Assembly: GCA_026391455.1 (NCBI GenBank)
Contig: JAPLEH010000030.1
Span: 1-64,000 of the forward strand
DNA length: 64,000 nucleotides
Direction of reading: 5' to 3'
Origin: Bacteroidota bacterium
GTDB lineage: Bacteria > Bacteroidota > Bacteroidia > Chitinophagales > Chitinophagaceae
A program made the position numbers and the translations under genes. Shown one piece after another: positions 44,473-52,535 of this stretch. The notes below the pieces were generated by a model. It was not told the DNA's origin, did not search any database, and saw nothing but the letters and a program-made list of their open reading frames with translations. The first letter of the stretch is position 1, and each line of letters starts with the position of its first letter.

Positions 44473-44526
44473 TGTCTGTAAAAGGTTTGTTAATCATGCT
44501 GTAAATGCAGGACGTATCGTTGCGTA

Positions 44527-44544
44527 TTTGCATAAAAATGCAAA
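44527..44544. promoter_or_regulatory. inverted repeat TTTGCAT-N4-ATGCAAA
   Basis: A perfect 7-bp inverted repeat 20 nt before a lipoprotein start codon, overlapping a TATTTG word that could be a -7 box one T short. It fits an operator for a small dimeric repressor, but the evidence is only its symmetry and position. Confidence 0.3.
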
Positions 44545-44564
44545 CTTTATAGAAATCTACGGCC

Positions 44565-45014
44565 ATGAATAAATATTTACCCTTAGCGGCAATCGCTGCA
44601 CTGTTTCTTATTTCTGCTTGTACAAAATCCCTCGAAGACCGTCTGATCGGAAGCTGGAAACTCGATGAGGCTTACCGAAAAGTTTTTTTGGGACGTGATC
44701 ATTTTACCACCGGATACGAAGATGGGGTGTTTACTTTTTTTGAAAATGGCAATGCCAGTTATATTGGCAATGGGGACACCCTCAATGGCTACTGGCGGGC
44801 AGATAATTACACCCATTCTTATTATAATAACGGCAGCGGCCAATGGGATTCACGCAGTATGCGGTACCTGCGGCTGCACCTGATTAATTTTGCCCAAAAC
44901 AAATTTCTCGACTGGGAATTTGACGATTTCAGCTTCCGGAACGGGCATCGAACCATTAAAGCAGAGCAATATTCCATCAGCAATGACCGGGTGTATGAAT
45001 TTGTAAGACAATAA
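44565..45014 (+). CDS. small lipocalin-like lipoprotein
   Basis: A 149-residue protein with a lipobox (MNKYLPLAAIAALFLISACTKS, Cys at about residue 19). After it comes LEDRLIGSWKLDEAYRK, the start typical of lipocalin-like domains that read GxWxL. The remaining chain has alternating beta strands (GVFTFFENGNASYIGNGDTLNGYWRADN, quoted in part). It is probably anchored in the outer membrane facing the periplasm. The function is unknown. It is transcribed alone, with an inverted repeat upstream and a strong terminator downstream. Confidence 0.68.
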   Translation: MNKYLPLAAIAALFLISACTKSLEDRLIGSWKLDEAYRKVFLGRDHFTTGYEDGVFTFFENGNASYIGNGDTLNGYWRADNYTHSYYNNGSGQWDSRSMRYLRLHLINFAQNKFLDWEFDDFSFRNGHRTIKAEQYSISNDRVYEFVRQ

Positions 45015-45081
45015 GTTCGTTAAAAATTTAACCCGGACGTACGGGATTTCAAATAGTTTTCTATCTTTACAGTATAGTAAG

Positions 45082-45120
45082 CAACGCTTCAGCTCCCACT
45101 GAGGCGTTGTTATTTTTTTT
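45082..45120 (+). terminator. terminator in the greA leader region
   Basis: CAACGCTTCAG at 45082-45092 pairs with CTGAGGCGTTG at 45099-45109 (one wobble), followed by TTATTTTTTTT. It ends the lipoprotein transcript. A near-match -7 box (TATCTTTA, 45063-45070) upstream would place this hairpin in the greA leader. Confidence 0.8.
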
Positions 45121-45168
45121 GCCGCCGCCAGTGAAATCATCATAGCGGTATAAAACAAGGAGGCGATT

Positions 45169-45642
45169 ATGAGTGCGATACAGTATGTTACAAAAGAAAC
45201 GCTGGAGCAAATGAAGGCTGAACTGCATAAATTGAAATCGGTGGATCGGCCCGCAGCCAGTAAAGCCATTGCTGAAGCCAGAGAGAAAGGTGACCTGAAA
45301 GAAAACGCAGAATACGATGCTGCGAAAGAAGCACAGGGTATTCTGGAGGCGAAGATAGCCGCCTTTGAAGGATCACTTGCGAATATCCGGGTGCTCGATG
45401 AAGCGAGTATTGATACGAGTAAAGTATCCATACTTACTCATGTAACCATGACCAACCTGGGTACTAAGAAAAAAGTAACCTATAAAATCGTGGGGGAGAA
45501 AGAAGCAGACCTGAAAGCAGGCAAGATATCCATTACGTCGCCGATCGGTAAAGGCATATTGGGTAAGCATGTGGGTGAAATAGCCGAAGTACAAGCACCT
45601 GCCGGTGTATTGAAATTTAAGATCGAAGAAATTACCGCATAG
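45169..45642 (+). CDS. greA: transcription elongation factor GreA
   Basis: The 157-residue GreA rescues backtracked RNA polymerase by stimulating transcript cleavage. The N-terminal coiled coil (residues 8-75) has the catalytic tip motif GDLKENAEYDAAKE, with its acidic pair intact. The C-terminal FKBP-like domain ends ISITSPIGKGILGKHVGEIAEVQAPAGVLKFKIEEI (quoted in part). The start has a perfect Shine-Dalgarno AAGGAGG at 45157-45163, 5 nt before the ATG, which is rare in Bacteroidota. The gene lies between two terminators, so it is monocistronic. Confidence 0.97.
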   Translation: MSAIQYVTKETLEQMKAELHKLKSVDRPAASKAIAEAREKGDLKENAEYDAAKEAQGILEAKIAAFEGSLANIRVLDEASIDTSKVSILTHVTMTNLGTKKKVTYKIVGEKEADLKAGKISITSPIGKGILGKHVGEIAEVQAPAGVLKFKIEEITA

Positions 45643-45669
45643 AATCACGTAATTTTGAATTGGCCAATA

Positions 45670-45698
45670 AAGAACCTTCAGCCACTGAAGGTTCTTTT
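45670..45698 (+). terminator. Rho-independent terminator after greA
   Basis: A perfect 12-bp stem, AAGAACCTTCAG at 45670-45681 and its complement at 45685-45696, with a 3-nt loop and T-run. Confidence 0.85.
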
Positions 45699-45797
45699 CG
45701 TTGAGCAGGGTGCGTGCGGTTCTTTTTATCAGGATACATATTCATCATGCGGTTTCGTATTTTCATTCATAAGCTGCTGTCAAAACTTTTCGGAACT

Positions 45798-46196
45798 ATG
45801 ACCATCTTTTCAAAAATCATTGCCGGAGACATTCCCTCGTATAAGATTGCGGAGAATGAACATTTTTTCGCATTCCTGGATATTTTCCCTTTGCGGGAAG
45901 GACATGTGCTGGTGGTGCCCAAAACAGAGACCGATAAACTCTTTGACCTGCCGGATAATTACCTGCAGGAAATGCTCCTCTTTGCAAAGCCGATCGCGCA
46001 TGCCATTGAAAAAGCATTTCGCTGCAACCGCTGCGGCATCAGTGTGGTGGGCCTCGAAGTGCCACATGCACACCTGCACCTGATACCGATCAACTCAGCC
46101 AACGATCTGAATTTTATGCAACCCAAACCTCAGGCATCTCCTGAAAGCCTGCAACGTGTACAGGAAAAAATTCTGGCACAGCTTCAGCAGCAATAA
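45798..46196 (+). CDS. HIT-family nucleotide hydrolase
   Basis: A 132-residue HIT protein. The start at 45798 (MTIFSKIIAGDIPSYKIAENE) matches the family. A longer frame from 45714 adds a hydrophobic-basic stretch that no HIT protein has. The phosphate loop and catalytic histidine triad are HAHLHLIPI (H-x-H-x-H), and LVVPKTETDKLFDLP is the conserved strand before it. It hydrolyses adenosine phosphoramidates or similar nucleotides in the cytosol. The next gene follows 14 nt later and may be co-transcribed. Confidence 0.92.
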   Translation: MTIFSKIIAGDIPSYKIAENEHFFAFLDIFPLREGHVLVVPKTETDKLFDLPDNYLQEMLLFAKPIAHAIEKAFRCNRCGISVVGLEVPHAHLHLIPINSANDLNFMQPKPQASPESLQRVQEKILAQLQQQ

Positions 46197-46210
46197 ATTA
46201 ATGACTGGCC

Positions 46211-46909
46211 ATGAAAAATAGGATGCTATTACTGTTGGTATTTGTTTGTACTATGGGTATCGTATCGCAAGCGCAGGTACAAAACAAGGACAGTATGGTA
46301 CACAGGATATTTTCTCTTTTTAAAAATAAAGACGAAGAGGGCTTTGTGAAATTATTTCCGGATGCCCAGGCCACCAGAAATTTTGTACGATCTGTTTTTT
46401 CGAGAGATAGTGACAAGGTTATCATGCTGCCTATGCTGGAAACCATGCTGGAAAAAATAACCGATGAACAGTTGCAAAAAACCAGCCGTACTACTTATCA
46501 ATCAGCTATAGCGGAGGCTGAAGGATATGGGGTAAATTGGAATCTCGCAACAGTGCAGTCCTATACGGCGGATTCTGTATTTGCAGATGATGAGTTAATG
46601 CCTGTTTCTATGCTCAGCGGTAAGATCTATTTCACTTCAGATACTGCTCAATTTGTTTTACTATACAGTAAAGTTATTTGGTTTGAGAATAAGGGCTGGT
46701 ATGGTGCCGGAATAGATCTGATCGCACCCAAACATCGTGAATATGAAATGGAAGTACTGAAAGAAAATATAATAAGTGTGGATACAGCGGTGATGATTGA
46801 ACCATCAGCACCGCCACAAAAACCGGCACCTACCAAACCGGGTACCAAACAAGCCCCATCTAAAACAACAACCAAAAGTACCACACCGGCCCGAAAGCCC
46901 GGTGAGTAG
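46211..46909 (+). CDS. secreted protein with proline-threonine-lysine tail
   Basis: A 232-residue protein with a signal peptide (MKNRMLLLLVFVCTMGIVSQAQ) and a compact alpha/beta region to about 195 (VNWNLATVQSYTADSVF, then VLLYSKVIWFENKGWYGAGIDLI). It ends in a low-complexity tail of repeated Pro/Thr/Lys/Ala (PPQKPAPTKPGTKQAPSKTT and onward). No family is recognised. It could be periplasmic or surface-exposed with a flexible tail. It ends 1 nt before the ruvC stop codon on the opposite strand. Confidence 0.6.
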   Translation: MKNRMLLLLVFVCTMGIVSQAQVQNKDSMVHRIFSLFKNKDEEGFVKLFPDAQATRNFVRSVFSRDSDKVIMLPMLETMLEKITDEQLQKTSRTTYQSAIAEAEGYGVNWNLATVQSYTADSVFADDELMPVSMLSGKIYFTSDTAQFVLLYSKVIWFENKGWYGAGIDLIAPKHREYEMEVLKENIISVDTAVMIEPSAPPQKPAPTKPGTKQAPSKTTTKSTTPARKPGE

Positions 46910-46910
46910 T

Positions 46911-47474
46911 TTATTTACGCAGCCGCCCCGGATTTTTTTTAATGAAATCATCCCATCCTTTTGCAGCGGTGCCCGTTTTCAATAGGGCATTTCCCGTTTG
47001 AAAATGATGGCAAAGTGCTACAGCCAGTGCATCGGTAGCATCCAGCAGTTTGGGTGTTTCTTTGAATGATAAGATGGATTGCAGCATTTTCATCACTTGT
47101 ATTTTATCAGCATTTCCATTGCCGGTAACGGATTGCTTTACTTTTTTGGGTGAATATTCCGTTACTTCCAACCCATGCCGCATGGCTGCCGCAATAGCCA
47201 CACCCTGTGCGCGGCCCAGTTTGAGCATACTCTGTACGTTTTTGCCAAAGAAGGGGGCTTCAATGGCAAAGTCGGTAGGCTGGTATTTTGTAATGAGCCC
47301 GCTTACGGTATTAAAGATCAGTTGTAGTCGTTTATAACTGTCCTTTACTTTTCCGGGTTTGAGTACACCCAGTTCGACCAGGGAAACCTGATTGCCTTTA
47401 ACAGCGATCAATCCATAACCCATGACCAGCGTGCCGGGGTCGATGCCGAGTATTATTTTAGAAGGGGTTTGCAA
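46911..47474 (-). CDS. ruvC: Holliday junction resolvase RuvC
   Basis: The 187-residue RuvC cuts Holliday junctions in concert with RuvAB. The start IILGIDPGTLVMGYG contains the first catalytic Asp, AIEAPFFGKN the Glu, and LDATDALAVALCHH the last two acidic residues of the RNase H-like active site. The central SMLKLGRAQGVAIAAAM segment matches the family. It lies divergently from the flippase-like gene (45 nt between starts) and convergently with the preceding gene. Confidence 0.97.
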   Translation of the reverse strand: MQTPSKIILGIDPGTLVMGYGLIAVKGNQVSLVELGVLKPGKVKDSYKRLQLIFNTVSGLITKYQPTDFAIEAPFFGKNVQSMLKLGRAQGVAIAAAMRHGLEVTEYSPKKVKQSVTGNGNADKIQVMKMLQSILSFKETPKLLDATDALAVALCHHFQTGNALLKTGTAAKGWDDFIKKNPGRLRK

Positions 47475-47519
47475 ACAGGGCTGTATTTTTACATGAACCC
47501 GTTTGTACGGGACTGGTGA

Positions 47520-48518
47520 ATGAAACTTTCCAAAAATATCAAAATCTTTATCAATTACCTGCTGGGGCCTTTATTGTTTATATGGCTCAGTTGGTCCATC
47601 TATACACAAATACGCGATCAGCCCGATCTGCCCGGTGCCTGGGTGCATATTAAAACTTCATTCAGCAGCCCGCTGATCTGGAACCTGATTGCAGTGATTG
47701 TTCTCATGCTGGTCAATTGGTCGCTTGAAGCGGTAAAATGGCGATTGTCGGTAAAAGCTGTACAGGCCGTGAGTTTTGGTAAGGCACTAAAAGCTGTTTT
47801 ATCCGGGGTTTCTTTTTCGGTGATCACTCCCAACCGCATGGGCGAATACCTGGGCCGGGTATTGTATATGGATGAAGGAAACAGGCTTCGTACCATTTCA
47901 CTTACCGTGGTAGGAAGTATGAGCCAGTTGATCATTACCATATTGATGGGTGGACTCGGTCTGCTGGCCCTGCAAACCCAATTGGAGCAACAGCACCTGC
48001 TGCCGGGTATCTGGCTGCAGGTGATCTTGTATGGTACACTGGCGGTACTGATAGTTTTAACACTTTTTTATTTCAGGTTGTCATGGCTGATTCGCTGGCT
48101 GGATCGTTTACCAGGAAGGAACCGATTTGCGTATCTGGTAAGGGCGCTGGAAGAGCTGGATGCAACTTTACTCTTACGCCTGTTGTCATTATCGCTGTTG
48201 CGGTTTGGTGTTTTTATCCTGCAGTACTACTTGTTGTTTCGATTTTTTGGGGTGGACACCACATGGTGGCAGGCTTTTTGGGCAGTGAGTGTTTCCTTTC
48301 TGATTATGGCGGTGATACCCACTTTTGCCGTGGCAGAATTGGGATTGAGGGGAAAGATCATGCTGAAACTGGTAAGCCTTTTCAGCGCCAATCAGTTGGG
48401 AATTGTGTTTACCACGGCCGGTATCTGGTTCATTAACCTGATTATTCCGGCCTTCGCAGGAAGTATTTTAATTTTGATTATTAAAAAAATATATACCCGA
48501 AAAGATGAAACGAGTTAG
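47520..48518 (+). CDS. flippase-like integral membrane protein
   Basis: A 332-residue protein with about eight membrane helices, of the lysylphosphatidylglycerol synthase TM-region (AglD/MprF-like flippase) family. NWSLEAVKWRLSVKAV and VLSGVSFSVITPNRMGEYLGRVLYM are the family's conserved signature blocks. These proteins are thought to flip lipids or lipid-linked sugars across the inner membrane. It overlaps the DUF3108 gene by 14 nt, so the pair is translated together and probably works in one envelope process. Confidence 0.8.
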   Translation: MKLSKNIKIFINYLLGPLLFIWLSWSIYTQIRDQPDLPGAWVHIKTSFSSPLIWNLIAVIVLMLVNWSLEAVKWRLSVKAVQAVSFGKALKAVLSGVSFSVITPNRMGEYLGRVLYMDEGNRLRTISLTVVGSMSQLIITILMGGLGLLALQTQLEQQHLLPGIWLQVILYGTLAVLIVLTLFYFRLSWLIRWLDRLPGRNRFAYLVRALEELDATLLLRLLSLSLLRFGVFILQYYLLFRFFGVDTTWWQAFWAVSVSFLIMAVIPTFAVAELGLRGKIMLKLVSLFSANQLGIVFTTAGIWFINLIIPAFAGSILILIIKKIYTRKDETS

Positions 48519-49314
48519 TCTGTTAGCACCCCTGGCTTTGTTATCCCTGTTTGCGTTTACCAAAAAAGCAGCGGCACCACCCGACAGTTTTTGTGGTATC
48601 AACAACGTGGCCTTTAAAGTAGATGAAGAAGTATCCTTTACGGTATACTATGCAGTGGCGGGCATTTATGTAAATGCAGGCACGGCCACTTTTACCAGTA
48701 AACTGGAAACGATCAACAATCGCCCCGTATACCATGTAACTGGTGAGGGTAAGACCAACAGTTCTTATGACTGGATCTATAAGGTGCGTGATAAATACGA
48801 AACCTATATTGATACGACCACGATGCAGCCACTGAAATTTGTTCGCAACGTAAACGAAGGCGGGTATAAAAAATACCAGAATATCACCTTCAATAAAACC
48901 GCTAATACAGCCATCGCCACCGATGGGGTGTTCAAAGTGCCGGCCTGTGTGCAGGATGTGGTGAGCGCGATGTACTATGCGCGGAATATCGATTTTTCCA
49001 AATTGCGCCCGGAAGATAAAATTCCCTTCTCGATGTTTCTCGACAATGAAGTGTACAATATGTACATCCGCTACCTGGGCAAGGAAGAGATCAAGACCAA
49101 GTATGGTAAGTTCATGGCGCTGAAGATAAAACCGCTGTTATTGAAAGGCCAGATATTTGAAGGCGGAGAGAATATGACGGTATGGGTATCGGATGATGCG
49201 AACCATATACCGGTACGAGTGGAAAGCCCGCTGGTGGTGGGCAAAGTGAAGATCGATATGATGAGCCATGCAAACCTGAGGCATCCGCTGAGTTCCCTTT
49301 TAAAGAAGAAGTAA
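48505..49314 (+). CDS. DUF3108 periplasmic protein
   Basis: A 269-residue protein with a signal peptide (MKRVSLLAPLALLSLFAFTKKAAA) and the DUF3108 fold: GEEVSFTVYYAVAGIYVNAGTATF-type start near residue 30 (VDEEVSFTVYYAVAGIY here), IYKVRDKYETYIDTTTMQPLKFVRNVNEGGYKKYQ and MYYARNIDFSKLRPEDKIPF. Proteins of this family are seen beside polysaccharide or envelope genes. It overlaps the flippase-like gene by 14 nt. A bidirectional terminator follows at 49356. Confidence 0.78.
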   Translation: MKRVSLLAPLALLSLFAFTKKAAAPPDSFCGINNVAFKVDEEVSFTVYYAVAGIYVNAGTATFTSKLETINNRPVYHVTGEGKTNSSYDWIYKVRDKYETYIDTTTMQPLKFVRNVNEGGYKKYQNITFNKTANTAIATDGVFKVPACVQDVVSAMYYARNIDFSKLRPEDKIPFSMFLDNEVYNMYIRYLGKEEIKTKYGKFMALKIKPLLLKGQIFEGGENMTVWVSDDANHIPVRVESPLVVGKVKIDMMSHANLRHPLSSLLKKK

Positions 49315-49355
49315 TTGGATAATATGATAATTAGATAATGTGCTAATGTGAAAAT

Positions 49356-49390
49356 AAAAAATGTGCAAATTGAAAGTTTGCACATTTTTT
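49356..49390. terminator. bidirectional Rho-independent terminator
   Basis: A perfect 14-bp stem, AAAAAATGTGCAAA at 49356-49369 and its complement at 49377-49390, with a 7-nt loop and T-runs in both directions. It separates the plus-strand DUF3108 gene from the convergent MBL-fold gene. Confidence 0.9.
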
Positions 49391-49418
49391 ATTTTGGATA
49401 TTTCCAGATAATTGTAAG

Positions 49419-50279
49419 TTATAATTCCTCCAGTTTAAAAAATGTACCGGGCCGGATGCCGCGCTCTGTTTGCTGCAGGGTGCAACATTCATATAACGGA
49501 TCGTGTTCGAAGAACAGGATATAATCTCCGGCAAGTGCTTCGGTGAGGAATGATTTTTTTTCGTGCAGCGTGGTGAGGGGAAACATATCATACCCCATTA
49601 CATAGGGGAGTGGAATATGCCCTTGTGATGGCAACAGATCTGCCATGAATACAATCGTTTTTCCTTTGTACTGTATCTGTGGCAGCATCATGGCCTGTGT
49701 ATGACCGCTCACAAATCGAATGGAAATATTATCCGCAAAATCAGTCTGACCCAGTTTGCCATCCACTCCGCCATTTACTTCAATGAATTGTAATTGTCCG
49801 CTTTCTTCGATGGGCAGGATATTTTCTTTTAAGAAAGATGCTTTTTCCCGTTCGTTGGGATATACGGCCCAATCCCAATGCTCTTTATTGCTCCAGTATT
49901 GTGCGTTTTTAAATGCCGGCACTAAAATTCCATTTTCAAGCATGATGGAACCACCGCAATGATCAAAATGCAAGTGGGTGAGTATTACATCTGTAATATC
50001 ATCGCGGTGAAAGCCGTATTTGGCCAGTGATTTATCCAGGGTATCATCTCCGTGCAGGTGATAATGACTGAAGAATTTGGCATCTTGTTTATCACCATTC
50101 CCATTGTCGACCAGTATGAGTCGATTGCCATCTTCGATCAGCAGGCAGCGAAGAGCCCAGGGGCAGAGGTTATTTTCATCGGCAGGATTGATCTTATTCC
50201 AAATGGTTTTGGGTACCACGCCAAACATGGCGCCCCCGTCGAGTTTGAAATAGCCGGTATTTATCGAATAGAGTTTCAT
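49419..50279 (-). CDS. MBL-fold metallo-hydrolase
   Basis: A 286-residue metallo-beta-lactamase-fold enzyme of the AttM/lactonase-like group. The zinc-binding motif is LTHLHFDHCGG (residues ~102-112), with later ligands in VSGHTQAMM and FMADLLPS. It lacks a signal peptide and should be cytosolic. Substrates of the group include lactones and thioesters. The ATG overlaps the preceding MFS gene's stop by 4 nt, so the two are translationally coupled. Confidence 0.85.
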   Translation of the reverse strand: MKLYSINTGYFKLDGGAMFGVVPKTIWNKINPADENNLCPWALRCLLIEDGNRLILVDNGNGDKQDAKFFSHYHLHGDDTLDKSLAKYGFHRDDITDVILTHLHFDHCGGSIMLENGILVPAFKNAQYWSNKEHWDWAVYPNEREKASFLKENILPIEESGQLQFIEVNGGVDGKLGQTDFADNISIRFVSGHTQAMMLPQIQYKGKTIVFMADLLPSQGHIPLPYVMGYDMFPLTTLHEKKSFLTEALAGDYILFFEHDPLYECCTLQQTERGIRPGTFFKLEEL

Positions 50280-51592
50280 GCAGCGATCTTTTTCTTTTCA
50301 GCAGATTTAGTATAGAACAATAACAGGAGGCCGATAATGAAAAATGTCATCAGGGCCAGTACAGAGGTCCGTTGTGAGCCGGTGAGTTCGGTAAGAAAGC
50401 CAAAAGTAAACATACCGATTACGATGGCGATCTTTTCGGTAACATCATAAAAACTGAAGAAGGAGGCGGTGTCTTTTGTCTCCGGCATCAGCTTGGCATA
50501 GGTACTGCGGCTGAGCGATTGAATGCCTCCCATTACAAAACCGACCACCACGGCCAGAATATAAAAAGGTATTTCCTGTCCTTTGGGAAGCAGGTATGCT
50601 GTAACGCAAATGCCACACCAGATGACGATACAGACCATTAACGCGGTGAAGTTGCTGGTTCGGGCTGACAATTTTGAAATTACCACGGCGCCGGGTATGG
50701 CAATAAGCTGAATGATAAGTATGGCAATAATGAGATTGGTAGTGGGTATGGCGAGTTCCCCCTGACCGTACAATGTAGCCGAAAGCATTACGGTTTGTAC
50801 CCCCATATTAAAAAAGAAAAAGGATACGAGGTATCTTTTTAATACAGGTAAGTGGGCGAGGTGTTTGATCACTTTTTTCAATTCGAGAAAACCACTGCTC
50901 AGCACATTTTTCTGACGGCCTTCACCGGCAGGAACGGATGCGGGCAAACGGCTCAATGAAAACTGACCGAAGCCCCACCACCAGACACCCACAATTATAA
51001 AACAAAGACGGATATTTAAACCTCCTTCGGTGGGCAGTCCGAACCATTCCGGTTTCATAGCCAGTAAAAAACAAGCGATTTGTAAAATAACACTGCCGGT
51101 ATATCCATAGGCGAAGCCGCGCGCACTTACCCTGTCCTGGTCTTCGGGTGCTGCGATTTCCGGAAGGAAGGAATTATAATATACAAGGCTGGCCCAATAG
51201 CCCACACAGGCCACGATCATACTCAGCAGGCCGATGCCCAGGTGTTCGCGGGTAAAGAAGAACATACTCACACAGGCAATGCTGCCCATGGTGAGAAAAA
51301 AGTTCATGAAACTTTTTTTATTGCCCCGGTAGTCGGCGATGGAAGAAAGTATGGGAGAAATAACGGCCACGATGAGAAAGGCGATGGCCAGGGTATAATT
51401 ATAAAGCGAAGTGTTTACAAATTCGCGGCCAAGAAAAATAACCGTATCGTTTTTGGTGGTGTCATTTCCATCGCCGGTAATGGCTTCATAGTAGGCGGGG
51501 AATATGGTGGATGTAATGACGAGGTTATACACGGAGTTCGCCCAATCGTACATAGCCCATCCGTTGATTACTTTTTTTGAAGCTGTCTGCAT
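50276..51592 (-). CDS. MFS transporter, ATG22/UMF1-like
   Basis: A 438-residue permease with 12 helices. The N-terminal KVINGWAMYDWANSVYNLVITSTIFPAYYE is the signature of the ATG22/UMF1 MFS group, which in fungi exports amino acids from the vacuole. SSIADYRGNKKSFMNFF is the loop between helices 2 and 3. The bacterial substrate is unknown; amino acids or small peptides are the usual guess. It is upstream of and overlaps the MBL hydrolase gene, suggesting import or export of the hydrolase's substrate. Confidence 0.85.
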   Translation of the reverse strand: MQTASKKVINGWAMYDWANSVYNLVITSTIFPAYYEAITGDGNDTTKNDTVIFLGREFVNTSLYNYTLAIAFLIVAVISPILSSIADYRGNKKSFMNFFLTMGSIACVSMFFFTREHLGIGLLSMIVACVGYWASLVYYNSFLPEIAAPEDQDRVSARGFAYGYTGSVILQIACFLLAMKPEWFGLPTEGGLNIRLCFIIVGVWWWGFGQFSLSRLPASVPAGEGRQKNVLSSGFLELKKVIKHLAHLPVLKRYLVSFFFFNMGVQTVMLSATLYGQGELAIPTTNLIIAILIIQLIAIPGAVVISKLSARTSNFTALMVCIVIWCGICVTAYLLPKGQEIPFYILAVVVGFVMGGIQSLSRSTYAKLMPETKDTASFFSFYDVTEKIAIVIGMFTFGFLTELTGSQRTSVLALMTFFIIGLLLLFYTKSAEKKKIAA

Positions 51593-51638
51593 AGTATGCC
51601 TTTCAGTAAAAGTAAGTATTTTGAAGGCGTTGCCATAA

Positions 51639-51669
51639 AAAAAACGGGCTGGTTGGCCGCCCGTTTTTT
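51639..51669 (-). terminator. terminator after the duplicated lipoprotein gene
   Basis: AAAAAACGGGC at 51639-51649 and its complement at 51659-51669 form an 11-bp stem with a 9-nt loop. Read on the minus strand it ends in a T-run. Confidence 0.8.
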
Positions 51670-51687
51670 ATAGTCCTGAATGTTATC

Positions 51688-52452
51688 TTATTGTTTTACT
51701 TCTGCGGTATCAATACCGGATGTAGCCGGTGTATAGTTATAGGTGCGCAGGGCTTTAAAGGCTCCATTGGTAAGTTCGAAAGTGAGTGGAGCGCCGCCCA
51801 ATGTTTTACTGGAGATCGTGGCGCACATTTCGTTCAGTTGCTCATTGGTCAACTGATCCACTTTATCGGCTGCGGTTACCATGCGTACGATATAGTGATC
51901 GTTTTCATCCTGATCCAGTTGAAAACTGATGGCGCCGGAAGGATCGATTTCCTTGTTGAGCATGGTGGCCATTTCCTGCCCCAGTTCAGGTGTGATCTTA
52001 GCTGAAGTATATACTTCGATCTTTCCATCGGCGTATTTGGTGCCGAATTTTTCTTCCGTATTTTCTTTACTGAAATGAATGGTGCGGATGGTGGAAAAGC
52101 GGTTGTTGGTAAGATCTATATTGACGGGCTTGCCATTAAAAATTTTTTCGGAAATCACATTGCCCATGGTTACAAATACGTCATCTTCCATGCCTTTCAG
52201 TTTTTCGGCTACGGTTACCATCCGGAAATTGATCGTATCGCCATTGCGGGTAAGCTGTATACTTTTTTGATCAGGTTTGTTGCCTACAGCCTGGTCTGAT
52301 TCGTATAAAAGTTTCGCTGCTTTTTCAGCCTCTTCTTTGGTAATACCATCTTTATAATACACTTCAATGTGATGGTCTGTTACTTTCTTGCCGTAATTGG
52401 TGCAGGCGCCCAGTGTAAAGGCTGCCAAAAGCAAATAAAATAGTTGTTTCAT
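51688..52452 (-). CDS. lipoprotein with two internal domain copies
   Basis: A 254-residue lipoprotein: MKQLFYLLLAAFTLGACTNYG has a lipobox at Cys17. The rest is a duplication of one ~100-residue unit. Copy 1 (about 28-128) has HHIEVYYKDGITKEEAEKAAKLL, then NFRMVTVAEKLK, then ISEKIFNGKPVNIDLTNNRFSTIRTI. Copy 2 (about 142-243) has GKIEVYTSAKITPELGQEMATML, then IVRMVTAADKVD, then ISSKTLGGAPLTFELTNGAFKALRTY. The fold is not recognised. It is transcribed alone on the minus strand, followed by a terminator. Confidence 0.7.
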   Translation of the reverse strand: MKQLFYLLLAAFTLGACTNYGKKVTDHHIEVYYKDGITKEEAEKAAKLLYESDQAVGNKPDQKSIQLTRNGDTINFRMVTVAEKLKGMEDDVFVTMGNVISEKIFNGKPVNIDLTNNRFSTIRTIHFSKENTEEKFGTKYADGKIEVYTSAKITPELGQEMATMLNKEIDPSGAISFQLDQDENDHYIVRMVTAADKVDQLTNEQLNEMCATISSKTLGGAPLTFELTNGAFKALRTYNYTPATSGIDTAEVKQ

Positions 52453-52535
52453 GTTTGTTATGGTTAATCGGTTGTTGAAAGCACAGAGGTACTCAAAAAA
52501 AATGAAACGATCCTACCCCGGACAGGGTATTTTCT

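Noticed and set aside
45714-45797. Extended start for the HIT protein
   Set aside because: The extra 28 residues begin inside the region just after the greA terminator and have no match to HIT-family N-termini.
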